From Hyphomonas sp. L-53-1-40 (GTDB lineage Bacteria; Pseudomonadota; Alphaproteobacteria; Caulobacterales; Hyphomonadaceae): a stretch of DNA of 64,000 nucleotides. The notes under the pieces are model-generated. The model did not search any database, was not told the DNA's origin, and worked only from the letters and a program-made list of their open reading frames with translations. The stretch covers positions 496,001 to 560,000 of the forward strand of contig NZ_AWFI01000012.1 of assembly GCF_000682775.1 (NCBI RefSeq), given 5' to 3'. Both the position numbers and the translations under genes were made by a program. Below, piece after piece: positions 1-9,612 of this stretch (within the stretch, counting starts at the first letter, position 1; each line of letters begins with the position of its first letter).

Positions 1-20
1 TTTCCCATTTCGTCAGAGAA

Positions 21-1055
21 ATGATGGGAGCCAGTGAAAACGTGACCCTTGCGCCAAAACCAAGAGGCAAAGAGGCAGTCGGTTCCATTGTGGATCGGAT
101 GCAAACGCTCGTGGCCAAGGACCTCGGTGAGGTCGAGACCTTGCTGGCGACCCGCGCAGCAAGCCCGATATCGGTCATTCCGGATCTGTCCGGTTACATT
201 GTGTCGGCGGGCGGCAAACGCCTGCGACCATTGATAACCCTCATTTCTGCACATGCCGTGGGCACGCCGAACAAGGCAACACATGCTCTTGCAGCGGCCG
301 TGGAGTTCATCCACACCGCCACGCTGTTGCACGATGACGTGGTGGACGAAAGCGATCTGCGACGCGGGAAACCTGCTGCCAAGGCAATTTGGGGCAACAA
401 GGCCTCCATCCTGGTGGGGGACTTCCTGTTTGCGCGCGCGTTCAACCTGCTGGTTGAAACCAACAGTCTCGAAATCCTGAACCGGCTCGCCACAGCATCC
501 ACGGTGATTGCCGAAGGCGAAGTTCGCCAGTTGGCCGCGATGCAGGCCCGGGATCTGCCAACCGAAGACTATCTGGCAATTATTGAAGCGAAGACTGGCG
601 CGCTGTTCGAGGCCGCTGCCGAGACCGGCGCCATGTCAGTCGGCAGTGATGATCACGCTCATGCGCTTGCCACATACGGCAAGAATCTGGGTCTCGCCTT
701 CCAGATCATCGATGACGTGCTGGACTATGGTGGCACCACGTCGGTAATTGGCAAATCAGTCGGCGATGACTTCCGCGAATGCAAAATTACACTGCCCGTC
801 ATCGTCGCGAAGCGACGCGGCTCAGATGAAGACCGTCTGTTCTGGGACCGAGCCATGAATTCCGAAACGCAGCAGGACGCCGATCTGGCTCACGCTGTTC
901 ATCTGATCCGGGCCACTGGGGCTGCAGACGCCACCGTTCAGGAGGCCGAGGCCTATGCTGCGCTGGCCAAGGGCGCGCTAAGAACGCTCGAAGAGTCCCC
1001 CTATCGCAGCGCACTCGAAGATCTGGCCGATTTCTGCGTAAGCCGGGCCTACTGA
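21..1055 (+). CDS. ispB: Polyprenyl (octa/decaprenyl-type) diphosphate synthase
   Basis: A trans-prenyltransferase that condenses IPP onto an allylic diphosphate to build the long isoprenoid tail of ubiquinone. Both aspartate-rich Mg-binding motifs are present: DDVVD at about residues 105-109, followed by an RRG, and DDVLD at about 231-235. The GGKRLRP substrate-binding stretch near residue 64 and a GDDFRECKITLP-type segment also fit the family. The length of 344 aa is normal. Two adjacent Met codons (21 and 24) can serve as start and no strong ribosome site separates them. The gene converges on the phosphotransferase gene, with the two 3' ends overlapping by 7 bases. Chain length cannot be read from sequence here; ispE and ispH also lie in the window. 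Confidence 0.93.
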   Translation: MMGASENVTLAPKPRGKEAVGSIVDRMQTLVAKDLGEVETLLATRAASPISVIPDLSGYIVSAGGKRLRPLITLISAHAVGTPNKATHALAAAVEFIHTATLLHDDVVDESDLRRGKPAAKAIWGNKASILVGDFLFARAFNLLVETNSLEILNRLATASTVIAEGEVRQLAAMQARDLPTEDYLAIIEAKTGALFEAAAETGAMSVGSDDHAHALATYGKNLGLAFQIIDDVLDYGGTTSVIGKSVGDDFRECKITLPVIVAKRRGSDEDRLFWDRAMNSETQQDADLAHAVHLIRATGAADATVQEAEAYAALAKGALRTLEESPYRSALEDLADFCVSRAY

Positions 1056-2110
1056 GTCCGCGAGCGTTCGAGCCACCAAAAGACTGATCCGATAGCAGCA
1101 AGGGCAACCAGTGCCGTCAATTGCAGAACCGGGAAATCATCGGCCTGGTCAGTGGACTCTGCTGCGCCAAACATGGTGACCACACCCATCACCGCGCAAA
1201 TCAGTGTCATACTCCACCAGAAGGTCGCGACACTGAGGTGGCCCCAACCGCGGGCAATCAGCCGCTGATAGGCGTGATCGGTGTGCGCCTGAAGAAGATT
1301 GCGCCCCTTGAATGTACGCCACGCCAGCGTCAGCAAGACGTCAATCAGAAACGGCAGGGCAAGCGTGAGCGCCAGAAGCGCGGCGCGAACGCCGTCCATG
1401 CCGTCGCCAAGGTGGTAAACGGCCATCAAGCCAAACAGTCCGCCGGCGCCTAGAGATCCGCAGTCTCCGGCATACAGCCCGCCTCGCAAGTTCCACACAA
1501 GAAAGCCTAGCACGGCTCCGAACATGGCGAACTGGGCGATCATGGCAAATTCCCCGATCGGGTCGGGTACACAGCTACCAAAGCACAGCATCAGCACGGC
1601 AAAGAGCGGAAACAAAGCCACATGCATGATCGCAATCGATCCCAGCGCGAGGCCGTTGGCGCCGTCCATGAAATTGACCGCATTCGTAATCACGATCAGC
1701 CAGACAATGACCGCAATACCAAGGAGCCATCCACCTGCCCCGCCCGGCATGAAGAATGGTATGGCTGCAATGACAGCCCAACCGCACAGCAGCGCGAGCT
1801 TCAACAAGGCTGACAGGCCGAGCCAGTCATCAAGGAAGCCGATTGCCCAAGGCGTGACGGCTAGCACAACTGCAAACAAAACCCTGCCCGTGGGCATCTG
1901 ACCCAATGACGAGGGTACTGCCATGACCGCGAACGCACCCAGTGTAATCAGGATCGCGCCGAAGATACCGATCCCGCCCGTGCGAGGCACAGGCGCTGCC
2001 TGCTGCTTACGGCCACCATCCGGAGCATCGAGCAGCGGCAAATGACGCGCCAGGGTGCACAGGACGAAAGAAATCAACGCCGCTCCGGCAACGAGGTAGA
2101 AAATCGTCAT
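1049..2110 (-). CDS. WecA/MraY-type polyprenyl-phosphate sugar-1-phosphate transferase
   Basis: A multi-pass inner-membrane enzyme of the PNPT family, which moves a HexNAc-1-phosphate from a UDP-sugar to undecaprenyl phosphate and so starts a polysaccharide or O-antigen chain. Of 353 aa, about ten hydrophobic segments are visible. Family motifs are the Asp pair in GFLDDWLG (residues 94-95), NAVNFMDG (143-150) and GDCGSLG, with an HTDHAYQRL motif near the C-terminus. An upstream Met is possible, but the start chosen at 2110 gives an ATGA overlap with the ispE stop, which indicates translational coupling. It resembles WecA/TagO more than true MraY, because it lies outside any mur cluster. The exact sugar is unknown. 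Confidence 0.82.
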   Translation of the reverse strand: MTIFYLVAGAALISFVLCTLARHLPLLDAPDGGRKQQAAPVPRTGGIGIFGAILITLGAFAVMAVPSSLGQMPTGRVLFAVVLAVTPWAIGFLDDWLGLSALLKLALLCGWAVIAAIPFFMPGGAGGWLLGIAVIVWLIVITNAVNFMDGANGLALGSIAIMHVALFPLFAVLMLCFGSCVPDPIGEFAMIAQFAMFGAVLGFLVWNLRGGLYAGDCGSLGAGGLFGLMAVYHLGDGMDGVRAALLALTLALPFLIDVLLTLAWRTFKGRNLLQAHTDHAYQRLIARGWGHLSVATFWWSMTLICAVMGVVTMFGAAESTDQADDFPVLQLTALVALAAIGSVFWWLERSRTQ

Positions 2111-2979
2111 CGCGCGTCCCCCAAGCTTGTTGCACGAATCCACCACTTGGGATGGGCGCGCTCAAGATCCCTTGCCGCAGACTGTGCGTCGTTATCGGTT
2201 GCAAACAGCGCGAAACAGGTTGCGCCCGATCCACTCATTCTTACGAGACGACTTCCCGGCACCACATTGAGGACGTCAAGCACCTCCCCGATAGCTGGTA
2301 CAAGGCGCACCGCTGGGGATTGAAGATCGTTACGTTGGTGCGCCAGCCATGCGATCAACTCTTCCGACGAACGCATTTCAGGCACGGCTTCGAGGGCGCT
2401 GAAAGCACTTATGCCCCCTTTTGCGTCAAAGGCCCGGAAAACCGGCCCGGTCGGGCAGTCGACCGCTGGATTCACCAGAACAGCTGGCAATCGAGGAAGG
2501 TTCTTTTGCGGGCGAACTTGTTCGCCTTCGCCCTGCATCAACGCCGTCCGCCCTTCCAGCGCAACAGGCACATCGCCGCCCAGCGGCACCGCGACCTGTC
2601 GGACAAGATCGCGCTCCAATGACCACAATTTCTGAAGAACGCGCAACGTCGCGCCGGCATCCGCCGAACCGCCGCCAATTCCCGCTGCCACGGGAAGATG
2701 CTTGTCGAGCGTCAGCGCTACACCGTGCGATCTGCCCTCGGCCACGCACAGAGCTTGCGCTGCGCGCAGGACGAGATTGTCACCACCGACTTCCAGGCCG
2801 CTGGATCGTGGCCCCGTGAGACTGAGGGTCAGAGTATCTGCGGACTCAGCAGATACCCGGTCGGCCGCTTCCGGCCCAGCGAACATGACGAGCGAATCGA
2901 GCGGATGACGGCCGTTTTTTTGTACGGTTCCGACATGCAGGAACAGGTTTACCTTGGCGGGCGCGAGAGATGTCGGCAT
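2107..2979 (-). CDS. ispE: 4-diphosphocytidyl-2-C-methyl-D-erythritol kinase
   Basis: A GHMP kinase that phosphorylates the 2-hydroxyl of CDP-methylerythritol in the MEP isoprenoid pathway. At 290 aa it has the normal length. The N-terminal APAKVNLFLHVG segment with the catalytic-region Lys, the glycine-rich ATP loop PVAAGIGGGSADAGA and the C-terminal RMSGSGATCFALF glycine motif are all visible. The stop overlaps the start of the downstream phosphotransferase gene. The start follows the stop of the TPR lipoprotein gene by 18 bases, so the three minus-strand genes look like one transcript. With ispB and ispH elsewhere in the window, this gives three isoprenoid genes within 36 kb. Confidence 0.95.
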   Translation of the reverse strand: MPTSLAPAKVNLFLHVGTVQKNGRHPLDSLVMFAGPEAADRVSAESADTLTLSLTGPRSSGLEVGGDNLVLRAAQALCVAEGRSHGVALTLDKHLPVAAGIGGGSADAGATLRVLQKLWSLERDLVRQVAVPLGGDVPVALEGRTALMQGEGEQVRPQKNLPRLPAVLVNPAVDCPTGPVFRAFDAKGGISAFSALEAVPEMRSSEELIAWLAHQRNDLQSPAVRLVPAIGEVLDVLNVVPGSRLVRMSGSGATCFALFATDNDAQSAARDLERAHPKWWIRATSLGDAR

Positions 2980-2997
2980 GTCAGACAGCCACAGCGA

Positions 2998-4755
2998 CTA
3001 GGGACGAACAGGCTTGGGAAGTTGCGCGCCTGCTCCAGATTCAGCCTGTTTGACCAATGGCACGTTCGGACCGGCGACCAGCTTGGCTTCAATTCGGTCG
3101 CGCTCGCCATCCGCAGGATCTAGCGTCAACGAACGCCGCCACTGGAATCGCGCCTCAAGCTTGCGGCCGGTCTGCCAATAGGCGTCACCCAAATGATCGT
3201 TCAGAACAGGATCGCCAGGCTCAAGCTCGACTGCGCGTTCCAGATGCTGCGTAGCAGTCTCGTAATCGCCCAGCCGGTAATGCGCCCAGCCAAGGCTGTC
3301 GATGATATAGCCTTCATTTGGCTCAATCTCCGCAGCCCGTCGGATCATATCCATAGCGAAGTCGAGGTGCTCACCCCGATCAACATAGGAATAGCCGACA
3401 TAATTCAGCAGTGATGCGTCATCCGGCTGCAGAGCCAAAGCCTTCAGCAAGTCGCGCTCACCTTCGGGCCAGTCGCCGAGCTCTCCACGTGATACACCGC
3501 GCGCATAGAACAATCGCCAGTCCTCACGCTGGTGGCTTGCATCATCCCGGATGATCTCTGTCAGCAAGGCCTCTGCCTGTTTCTGTCTCCCAACAGCGCG
3601 ATAGAGGTCTGCAATCTGGATCTGCAAACCCCTGTCGGGAGAATGGTCCAGAGCCTCAGCGGCGACGGCGAGGGCGGACTGACTGCGTCCACTGCGTTGC
3701 AGAACCCATGCTATCTGCCCCCGCGAAGTAGCATAAAAAGCCGACGTCTCAGGCACACGCGCCAGCACACCGATGGCTTCGTCCCAGCGTTCGGCATTTG
3801 AAAGAGATTGTGCCCACAGAGAGCGTGCGACATGAAGCTCCGGATCGAGTGCCAGCGCCAGCACGAAATACACGGCTGAGACGTCATCGCTTGTCTGACT
3901 CATCAAAGCGGCCGCCGGAACATAGATGGCCAGTGCGGCGCCCTCATCCGGGTTCAGCCGCCGAACCTTGATCTTGTCGCCCGATGCTATCGCTTGGCTC
4001 AGGCGCGCAATCGAGGCGTTATGGCCAACTTGTTCGTCGAACGTGTTCAGGATTTCCAACGCCCTGTCTCGTTGACCACGGGAGGCCAACAGCTGGGCAT
4101 GCGCCTCCACGCCAACAGCAAGGCGGGCGCTCGAATCCCATAGCGTGTCAAAAACCGACAGCGCGGCATCATCATTGCCAGCCGACATCTCGATCAGCCC
4201 CATCATGTAGAGCGTTGCACTATCCAGTCGTGGATCGCCCGACAGGCCGTCTTCGAGATACCGGACAGCCGCATCCGTCCCATGCGTATCGACCACGCGC
4301 CAAGCCGACAGGCCGCGCGCAATCATGCGGTTGAACGGCCCAAAGCGAGACTGCTCAAGCATTTGCTTGGCGTCATCTTCCCGACCAATCCGAAGCGCTT
4401 CCACAGCAAGGGTCAATCGAACGAGAGCGGCCTCGCTGCCGAGGGTATTTGCCCGTTTCGCCACCCGCACGCCTTCGCGATAATCGCCAGACAGAAGCGA
4501 CGCAAACAGAGCACGATCCGCAATACCGGATTTCTCTGGTGCAGTATCAATCGCCAGGGCGTAATGCTCAGCTGCCTTTTGGGGATCATTGGTCATCGCC
4601 GCAAACCGGGCGATCAGGAAATCACTGTACGCCTCGGCTTCAGTCGGACGACCATTGTGGACAAGCGAAGAATCCAGATGACTCAATCCGCCACTTGAAC
4701 ACGACGCTGACAGCGCCAGAAGCGACGACACCACAAGGAAACGCAACAATATCAT
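2998..4755 (-). CDS. TPR-repeat lipoprotein
   Basis: A protein of about 585 aa made mostly of tetratricopeptide repeats, best seen in the last 200 residues (repeated W/Y-x-x-G-x-x-x-x-A patterns, with phrases like YVGYSYVDRG and SLGWAHYRLGDYETA). TPR arrays are protein-interaction scaffolds. The start at 4755 is preferred because it gives a clean signal peptide ending in LSASC, a slightly unusual lipobox, so the protein is probably anchored in the outer membrane or periplasm. An in-frame Met 12 codons upstream would bury the signal. It lies directly upstream of ispE in the same direction. The function is not identified; similar TPR proteins are common beside ispE in alphaproteobacteria, which I recall but cannot check. 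Confidence 0.8.
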   Translation of the reverse strand: MILLRFLVVSSLLALSASCSSGGLSHLDSSLVHNGRPTEAEAYSDFLIARFAAMTNDPQKAAEHYALAIDTAPEKSGIADRALFASLLSGDYREGVRVAKRANTLGSEAALVRLTLAVEALRIGREDDAKQMLEQSRFGPFNRMIARGLSAWRVVDTHGTDAAVRYLEDGLSGDPRLDSATLYMMGLIEMSAGNDDAALSVFDTLWDSSARLAVGVEAHAQLLASRGQRDRALEILNTFDEQVGHNASIARLSQAIASGDKIKVRRLNPDEGAALAIYVPAAALMSQTSDDVSAVYFVLALALDPELHVARSLWAQSLSNAERWDEAIGVLARVPETSAFYATSRGQIAWVLQRSGRSQSALAVAAEALDHSPDRGLQIQIADLYRAVGRQKQAEALLTEIIRDDASHQREDWRLFYARGVSRGELGDWPEGERDLLKALALQPDDASLLNYVGYSYVDRGEHLDFAMDMIRRAAEIEPNEGYIIDSLGWAHYRLGDYETATQHLERAVELEPGDPVLNDHLGDAYWQTGRKLEARFQWRRSLTLDPADGERDRIEAKLVAGPNVPLVKQAESGAGAQLPKPVRP

Positions 4756-4806
4756 AGGAGGCAACTTCTCAGTAACGGTGCGCCGCTGCAAGGGATTTCC
4801 CCCGCT

Positions 4807-6012
4807 CTAGCCCTGTCCCGCCAACAGGATATCCTGCTTGTCAAAAAAGCGGTCGATGCCGCGCTTGACCGCCGACATGACATTGCGCAGGTCGCGGTCG
4901 GATTGCAGGCGCTTTGCGTCGGCCCGATTTGTCACGAAGCCCATTTCGAGTAGCACCGCCGGAACATCCGGCGCCAGCAAAACATAGAAGCCCGCCTCGC
5001 GGTGTGTATTGCGCAGCACGGGGCCGGACTTCTCCAGTTCAGGCAGAAGCATTTCCGCAAATTCAGACGAATGCGTCTTGGTTTCGCGTTTTACGAGATC
5101 TTCGAGGATGCCACTGACACGTTGCGGCGCGCCGTCCTCGAGCGGGATGCGCCAGTTGTTGCGATTGGCTTCCTTGTCGATCCGGCGTTCACCACTCGCG
5201 CTGATCGTATAGACGGAGGCGCCGGCAACGTCGCGACTAGCCGCCGCATCCGCATGTAAGGATATGAACAGGTCAGCGCCCCAATCGCGCGCCATGCTGA
5301 CGCGCACCTCATGGTCGACATAGACATCCGTGTCGCGTGTCAGCCGCACCGTATAGCGGGGGTCCGCCTGAAGGATATTTTTGAGTGCGAGCGCCGCACG
5401 TAAAGTGATGTCCTTTTCCACACCGCCTGTAATAGCCATGGCGCCCGGGTCCTTACCGCCATGCCCAGCATCGATGACAACCGTGTAGGACTGCTTTGCA
5501 ACGCGCTGGGACACTGGCAACGGAGCGTCAGGCCTCATCGACGCAAGCTCAATTGCGAGTTCTTCCTTGCGCTTTTTGGCCTGATAGGAGGCAAGCTTGC
5601 GCATATCTTTCTTCGCCACGCTGCTGAAGCGCGCGGCCGACACGGTCTGAAGGTCAACGATTACCCGGTAGGATGGCTCGTTGCCCGCAGGTGGCAGGGA
5701 CAAGGTCCGCGCGACCATTAACGGGCGCTCAAGCGCAAAGCTGAGCGTTCCCTCGGAGAGCGCCCAGGTGGCAACACCACCACCCCCATCACCCACAGCA
5801 GGTGTCACTGGCCCATCAACTGGCAGCACGAGGCTGCGAGCGTTTCCCGATTCGGCAAGGAAGGCGCGACCTTCCTGCTCAGAATCTGCCCACACAGTGA
5901 TTCGAGTCGGCTCTCCATTGCCAACAACCTGCACCCGGCTGACATCGGCGGATGCGGCAAAACCCGCACCCAGACAGGCAATCACAAGGCAAACAAAGCG
6001 TAAAATAGTCAT
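4807..6012 (-). CDS. amiC: N-acetylmuramoyl-L-alanine amidase (AmiC-type, AMIN + Amidase_3)
   Basis: A periplasmic zinc amidase that cuts the lactyl-amide bond of peptidoglycan and helps separate daughter cells. Of 401 aa, residues 1-22 are a signal peptide ending near ASA, about 25-125 look like an AMIN targeting domain, and the C-terminal half is Amidase_3. Zinc ligands are visible in VIDAGHGGKDPGA (His), GGVEKDI (Glu) and ISLHADA (His), with the catalytic Glu in LLEMGFVTN. The start at 6012 was chosen for its signal peptide; the reading frame opens 23 codons further upstream. It lies 51 bases upstream of the TPR gene in the same direction and diverges from rne. Confidence 0.9.
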   Translation of the reverse strand: MTILRFVCLVIACLGAGFAASADVSRVQVVGNGEPTRITVWADSEQEGRAFLAESGNARSLVLPVDGPVTPAVGDGGGGVATWALSEGTLSFALERPLMVARTLSLPPAGNEPSYRVIVDLQTVSAARFSSVAKKDMRKLASYQAKKRKEELAIELASMRPDAPLPVSQRVAKQSYTVVIDAGHGGKDPGAMAITGGVEKDITLRAALALKNILQADPRYTVRLTRDTDVYVDHEVRVSMARDWGADLFISLHADAAASRDVAGASVYTISASGERRIDKEANRNNWRIPLEDGAPQRVSGILEDLVKRETKTHSSEFAEMLLPELEKSGPVLRNTHREAGFYVLLAPDVPAVLLEMGFVTNRADAKRLQSDRDLRNVMSAVKRGIDRFFDKQDILLAGQG

Positions 6013-6424
6013 CAGGATCGCATGTATTCCAGATTCGAAGGTTTTCCCTACCAGACCGATTATTAACCCAGCATTGACCATAGGTTACGTATTACACAGC
6101 CTCAGCGCCCTTTTTGGTCTTTTCTTGACGGTCAAAATTGGGCAGTATCATCAGGTAGCCGCCAATCAGGCCTACCAAGCAATTTTCCCAACGTCGCGAC
6201 AGCGATCCCGGCTTCACCGAAAAGGCAAGCGGGCGCCGCGCTCCGGAAAGCAGAGAAGATGTACGCGGGTGCAGTAGTCAAAACCGATTTTCCTGTACTG
6301 CCCATGGGGCAGTCGGGTCGGCGTGACCGTATCCTCCCCCTAAATTTACAGACCGGCCCTGCGGCTGGCTTGAGGTGCGTTGACGCATCCAAAGCTGCTG
6401 CGCCGGCTCATAAGGTTCCTTTAC
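6013..6424. other. Intergenic region / long rne leader
   Basis: About 410 bases between the divergent amiC and rne genes. A TTGACG element at 6125 is followed 15 bases later by TATCAT (6146), a weak promoter candidate for rne because the spacer is short. A short hairpin, CTGCCC-atg-GGGCAG, lies at 6298-6312. RNase E leaders are autoregulatory in enterobacteria, so a structured leader would not surprise, but no conserved element was recognised. No coding frame here looks real. Confidence 0.4.
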
Positions 6425-9031
6425 ATGAGCAAACTCATGCTAATCGACGCCTCGCACACGGAAGAGACCCGTGTTGCGATCGTCAACAATGGTCAGGTCG
6501 ACGACTTTGACTTTGAAACAACTGGCAACGAACAACTCCGCGGAAACATCTACCTCGCAAAAGTAACGCGTGTAGAGCCGTCGCTTCAGGCGGCATTCGT
6601 TGAGTATGGCGGCAATCGCCACGGTTTCCTGGCCTTCAGCGAAATCCACCCTGACTATTACCAGCTGCCCGCGGAAGACCGCGAAGCCCTGCTGAAGGAA
6701 GCAGCCGAAGAGGCCGCTGCCCAGATCGAAGACGACGATGATGAAGATGGCGATGCAGTCGACATCGACGATGAAGACGACGTCGACAACGATGCAAGCG
6801 ACGATGACTCTGACGAGTCGGAAGACTCCACCGATAATGAAAGCGGTGAAGCCAAGGCTGCCGCCGCACCCCGCCGGAAGAAATCAAGCCGCGCCTCGAT
6901 CTCCAAGCGCTACAAGATCCAGGAAGTCATCCGCCGCCGCCAGGTGATGCTGGTCCAGGTCGTGAAGGAAGAACGTGGGAACAAGGGCGCCGCCCTGACC
7001 ACCTATCTCTCCCTCGCTGGCCGCTACTCTGTCCTGATGCCGAACACGCCGCGCGGCGGTGGCATTTCCCGCAAAATCGTCAATGGCGCGGACCGCAAGC
7101 GCCTGAAATCCATCGTATCCGAGCTGGACGTGCCGGACGGCATGGGCCTGATCGTGCGGACCGCAGGCGCCAAGCGCACCAAGGCCGAGATCAAGCGTGA
7201 CTATGAATATCTTTCCAAGCTTTGGGAAAACATTGTCGAGAAGACACTGACATCCGAAGCTCCAATGCTGATCAATGCCGAGGGCGGTCTCGTCCACCGG
7301 GCAATGCGCGACATGTTCGACAAGGATATCGAGGAGGTCCTTGTTCATGGTGAAGAGGCCTATCGCGAAGCGAAGGATCTCGCCAAGCTCATCATGCCGA
7401 GCCAGTCCAAGAAGGTTCAGCAATGGAAAGAGGAAGACCCGCTTTTCGTGGCCGAAGCGGTCGAGCAGCAGCTCGACTCCATCTACTCCCCGACCGTCCA
7501 ACTGAAATCCGGCGGCTATCTCGTCATCAACCAGACCGAAGCCCTGGTTGCGATCGATGTGAACTCCGGCAAGTCCACACGTGAGCGCAACATTGAGCAG
7601 ACGGCTGTGCGGACGAACCTCGAGGCAGCTGAGGAAGCCTGCCGCCAGATGCGCCTGCGCGACCTGGCTGGTCTCATCGTGATCGATTTCATCGACATGG
7701 ACGAGAACAAGAACAATCGCGCCGTCGAGAAAAAGCTGAAGGATCACCTCAAGGTGGACCGGGCCCGCGTCCAGCATGGTCGCATCTCGCAGTTCGGCCT
7801 GATGGAAATCTCACGCCAGCGTCGCCGTCAGGGCGTGCTGCAGGCAACCTCCGATCCGTGCGAAGCGTGTAACGGCACTGGCCGTCGCCGCTCTATCCCG
7901 TCGGCGGCACTTCAGCTGATCCGGGCCATCGAGGCCCGCGCCTCCATGGGCGGCCTGAAAGCCATTTCCGTGAAGGCTCCGACCGATGTCGCGCTCTACC
8001 TGCTAAACAACAAGCGCGAAGCGCTGGTCGAAGTCGAACAGGTGGCCGGCTTTGCTGTCTCGATTCACTCGTCAGAAGACATGCTGCCAGGCGATTTCGT
8101 GATCGATGCAGAGCGCGACCCGAATGGAAAGCCGAAGAAGCGCAAGCCACCACGCTCGCTCGCCAAGCCGAGCAAGCAAATCGTCAGTGATGACGAGGAT
8201 GAAGATGACGAGAGCGAAGACGACACGTCCGAAGCCTCTGCTGATCAAGATGACGAATCCACAGGCACCCGCCGCAAGCGCCGTCGGCGCCGAGGCGGTC
8301 GTGGCCGCAAACAAGAGGCAGCTGAGTCGCAAGACGATGAATCCCGGCTCGACGGCGAGGACGCCGAGGATGACGGCGATGACACCGCCGAGGCCGCGTC
8401 AGACAGTGACGACGATTCAGAGGATGGCGCCCCTCGCAAGCGCCGCCGCCGGGGCCGTCGCGGAGGTCGTCGGCGGCGCCGGTCTTCAGACACCCGCACC
8501 GAGGCAGCCGATGGAGCGCCAGCAGATGGCGGCGCCTATCTGGACGGCCTCGCTGCGAGTGCTCCGGAAATGCTGGACGATATTCCGCCGAGCGAAGCCA
8601 AGGTAAGCGAAGAACCCGCAACGGAAGCCACGTCGGCCAAGGCACAGGCTGAAGAGACCGCTCCGTCTGAGGCCCAGGCGGAAGATGCCCCAGCCGACAG
8701 CGAAGACAAGCCGACCAAACCGAAGCGCCCCCGCCGCTCACGCGCCAAGAAAAAGGACGCAGCCATGGCCGCTGAAACCGGCGGTGAGGCAGAGGCCAGT
8801 GAACCGGCCAAGGCCCAGCCTGCGCCAGAAGCTGAGCCGGTCGTTGAAGCCAAACCAGCCCCCGTGGCCGAAAAGCCTGCGCCGGAACCAAAGCCTGAGC
8901 CAGAGGCCGAACCCGCCATGGCCGACCAGGCTGCGCCCGAATCGGCCCCTGAGCCCGCAGCCAAGTCGACCAAGTCGGCCAAGAAAGCCGAGCCCAAACG
9001 CTCCGGCTGGTGGTCCCGCGCCAAGCGCTAG
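6425..9031 (+). CDS. rne: Ribonuclease E (degradosome scaffold endonuclease)
   Basis: An endoribonuclease for mRNA decay and rRNA/tRNA processing, of 868 aa. The N-terminal S1 domain is split by a very acidic insert (about residues 105-145, rich in D/E). The catalytic core carries IDVNSGKS with its metal-binding Asp, a second Asp in LIVIDFIDM, and the Zn-link CEACNGTGRRR. The C-terminal half is disordered, with alternating acidic blocks and arginine-rich patches such as RRKRRRRRGGRGR, and it ends in SGWWSRAKR. In Caulobacter the S1 insert and the GWW tail are docking sites for RhlB and PNPase. The start at 6425 has an AAGG nine bases upstream; the frame opens 15 codons earlier without support. 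A strong terminator follows. Confidence 0.96.
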   Translation: MSKLMLIDASHTEETRVAIVNNGQVDDFDFETTGNEQLRGNIYLAKVTRVEPSLQAAFVEYGGNRHGFLAFSEIHPDYYQLPAEDREALLKEAAEEAAAQIEDDDDEDGDAVDIDDEDDVDNDASDDDSDESEDSTDNESGEAKAAAAPRRKKSSRASISKRYKIQEVIRRRQVMLVQVVKEERGNKGAALTTYLSLAGRYSVLMPNTPRGGGISRKIVNGADRKRLKSIVSELDVPDGMGLIVRTAGAKRTKAEIKRDYEYLSKLWENIVEKTLTSEAPMLINAEGGLVHRAMRDMFDKDIEEVLVHGEEAYREAKDLAKLIMPSQSKKVQQWKEEDPLFVAEAVEQQLDSIYSPTVQLKSGGYLVINQTEALVAIDVNSGKSTRERNIEQTAVRTNLEAAEEACRQMRLRDLAGLIVIDFIDMDENKNNRAVEKKLKDHLKVDRARVQHGRISQFGLMEISRQRRRQGVLQATSDPCEACNGTGRRRSIPSAALQLIRAIEARASMGGLKAISVKAPTDVALYLLNNKREALVEVEQVAGFAVSIHSSEDMLPGDFVIDAERDPNGKPKKRKPPRSLAKPSKQIVSDDEDEDDESEDDTSEASADQDDESTGTRRKRRRRRGGRGRKQEAAESQDDESRLDGEDAEDDGDDTAEAASDSDDDSEDGAPRKRRRRGRRGGRRRRRSSDTRTEAADGAPADGGAYLDGLAASAPEMLDDIPPSEAKVSEEPATEATSAKAQAEETAPSEAQAEDAPADSEDKPTKPKRPRRSRAKKKDAAMAAETGGEAEASEPAKAQPAPEAEPVVEAKPAPVAEKPAPEPKPEPEAEPAMADQAAPESAPEPAAKSTKSAKKAEPKRSGWWSRAKR

Positions 9032-9052
9032 GCGGTCAGTTCCCCAAGACAA

Positions 9053-9088
9053 CAAAAAAAGGCCGGAGCAGAAATGCTCCGGCCTTTT
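9053..9088. terminator. Bidirectional intrinsic terminator after rne
   Basis: A perfect 9-bp stem GGCCGGAGC (9061-9069) / GCTCCGGCC (9076-9084) with a six-base loop, followed by TTTT and preceded by a run of eight A. It can terminate rne on the plus strand and the lipoprotein gene on the minus strand. Confidence 0.92.
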
Positions 9089-9127
9089 CGATACACCATG
9101 TTATATTTAAAGATCAGACCACTGAAT

Positions 9128-9535
9128 TTAATCTGCGTTTGCGTCGCGGACTAATTGCTCAGCAGTTGCCTGTGAGGCTTCCATTTCTGAGCCCGAGGCG
9201 ACGATAGCTGCATCGGAACAACCACGCTCAACTTGAGTCGCCTTGATGCTCATTCTACGTTCACTCAGCGCTTTGGCTGCTTCCGACTTTGCCATCGCAT
9301 TCCCAATGCCATAGTCCCCCAAAAATCCTGCCACGGATCTCCAATCGGTTGTCGCAGTATCAATAATTTTCGCTTCAACTTCGTCTGTTTTCGCGAGCTC
9401 AATTGCCAGTTCTCTACAATTCAGCGCCCTCTGCTCCACAGCCGATAGATTCGTCGCAATTGGATACCGTTTGGTCGCGCATCCAGTTACCGCGGCAAAA
9501 GTCGCCAATGCGACCAATGGATAAAGTTTTTTCAT
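9128..9535 (-). CDS. Hypothetical lipoprotein (135 aa)
   Basis: A small exported protein of unknown function. The first 19 residues form a lipoprotein signal with lipobox VTGC, so the mature protein would begin at Cys19. A GAGGAAG ribosome site lies directly upstream of the ATG. The rest is mostly helical-looking, charged and without recognised motifs; two further Cys (in LNCRE and ERGCSD) might form a disulfide. Its codons are clearly AT-richer than the flanking rne and fadJ genes, which suggests transfer or a different evolutionary history. It diverges from a second small lipoprotein gene and is cut off from rne by a terminator. Confidence 0.7.
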   Translation of the reverse strand: MKKLYPLVALATFAAVTGCATKRYPIATNLSAVEQRALNCRELAIELAKTDEVEAKIIDTATTDWRSVAGFLGDYGIGNAMAKSEAAKALSERRMSIKATQVERGCSDAAIVASGSEMEASQATAEQLVRDANAD

Positions 9536-9612
9536 TTCTTCCTCTCGATTCCCATTACAAATTGATCACTGCTTATAGTTGGTGATTGCGTCAATCTCTT
9601 GGAGAATATTTT

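Noticed and set aside
6125-6151. TTGACG...TATCAT as a firm rne promoter
   Set aside because: A 15-base spacer is too short for a confident sigma70 call; recorded only within the intergenic entry.
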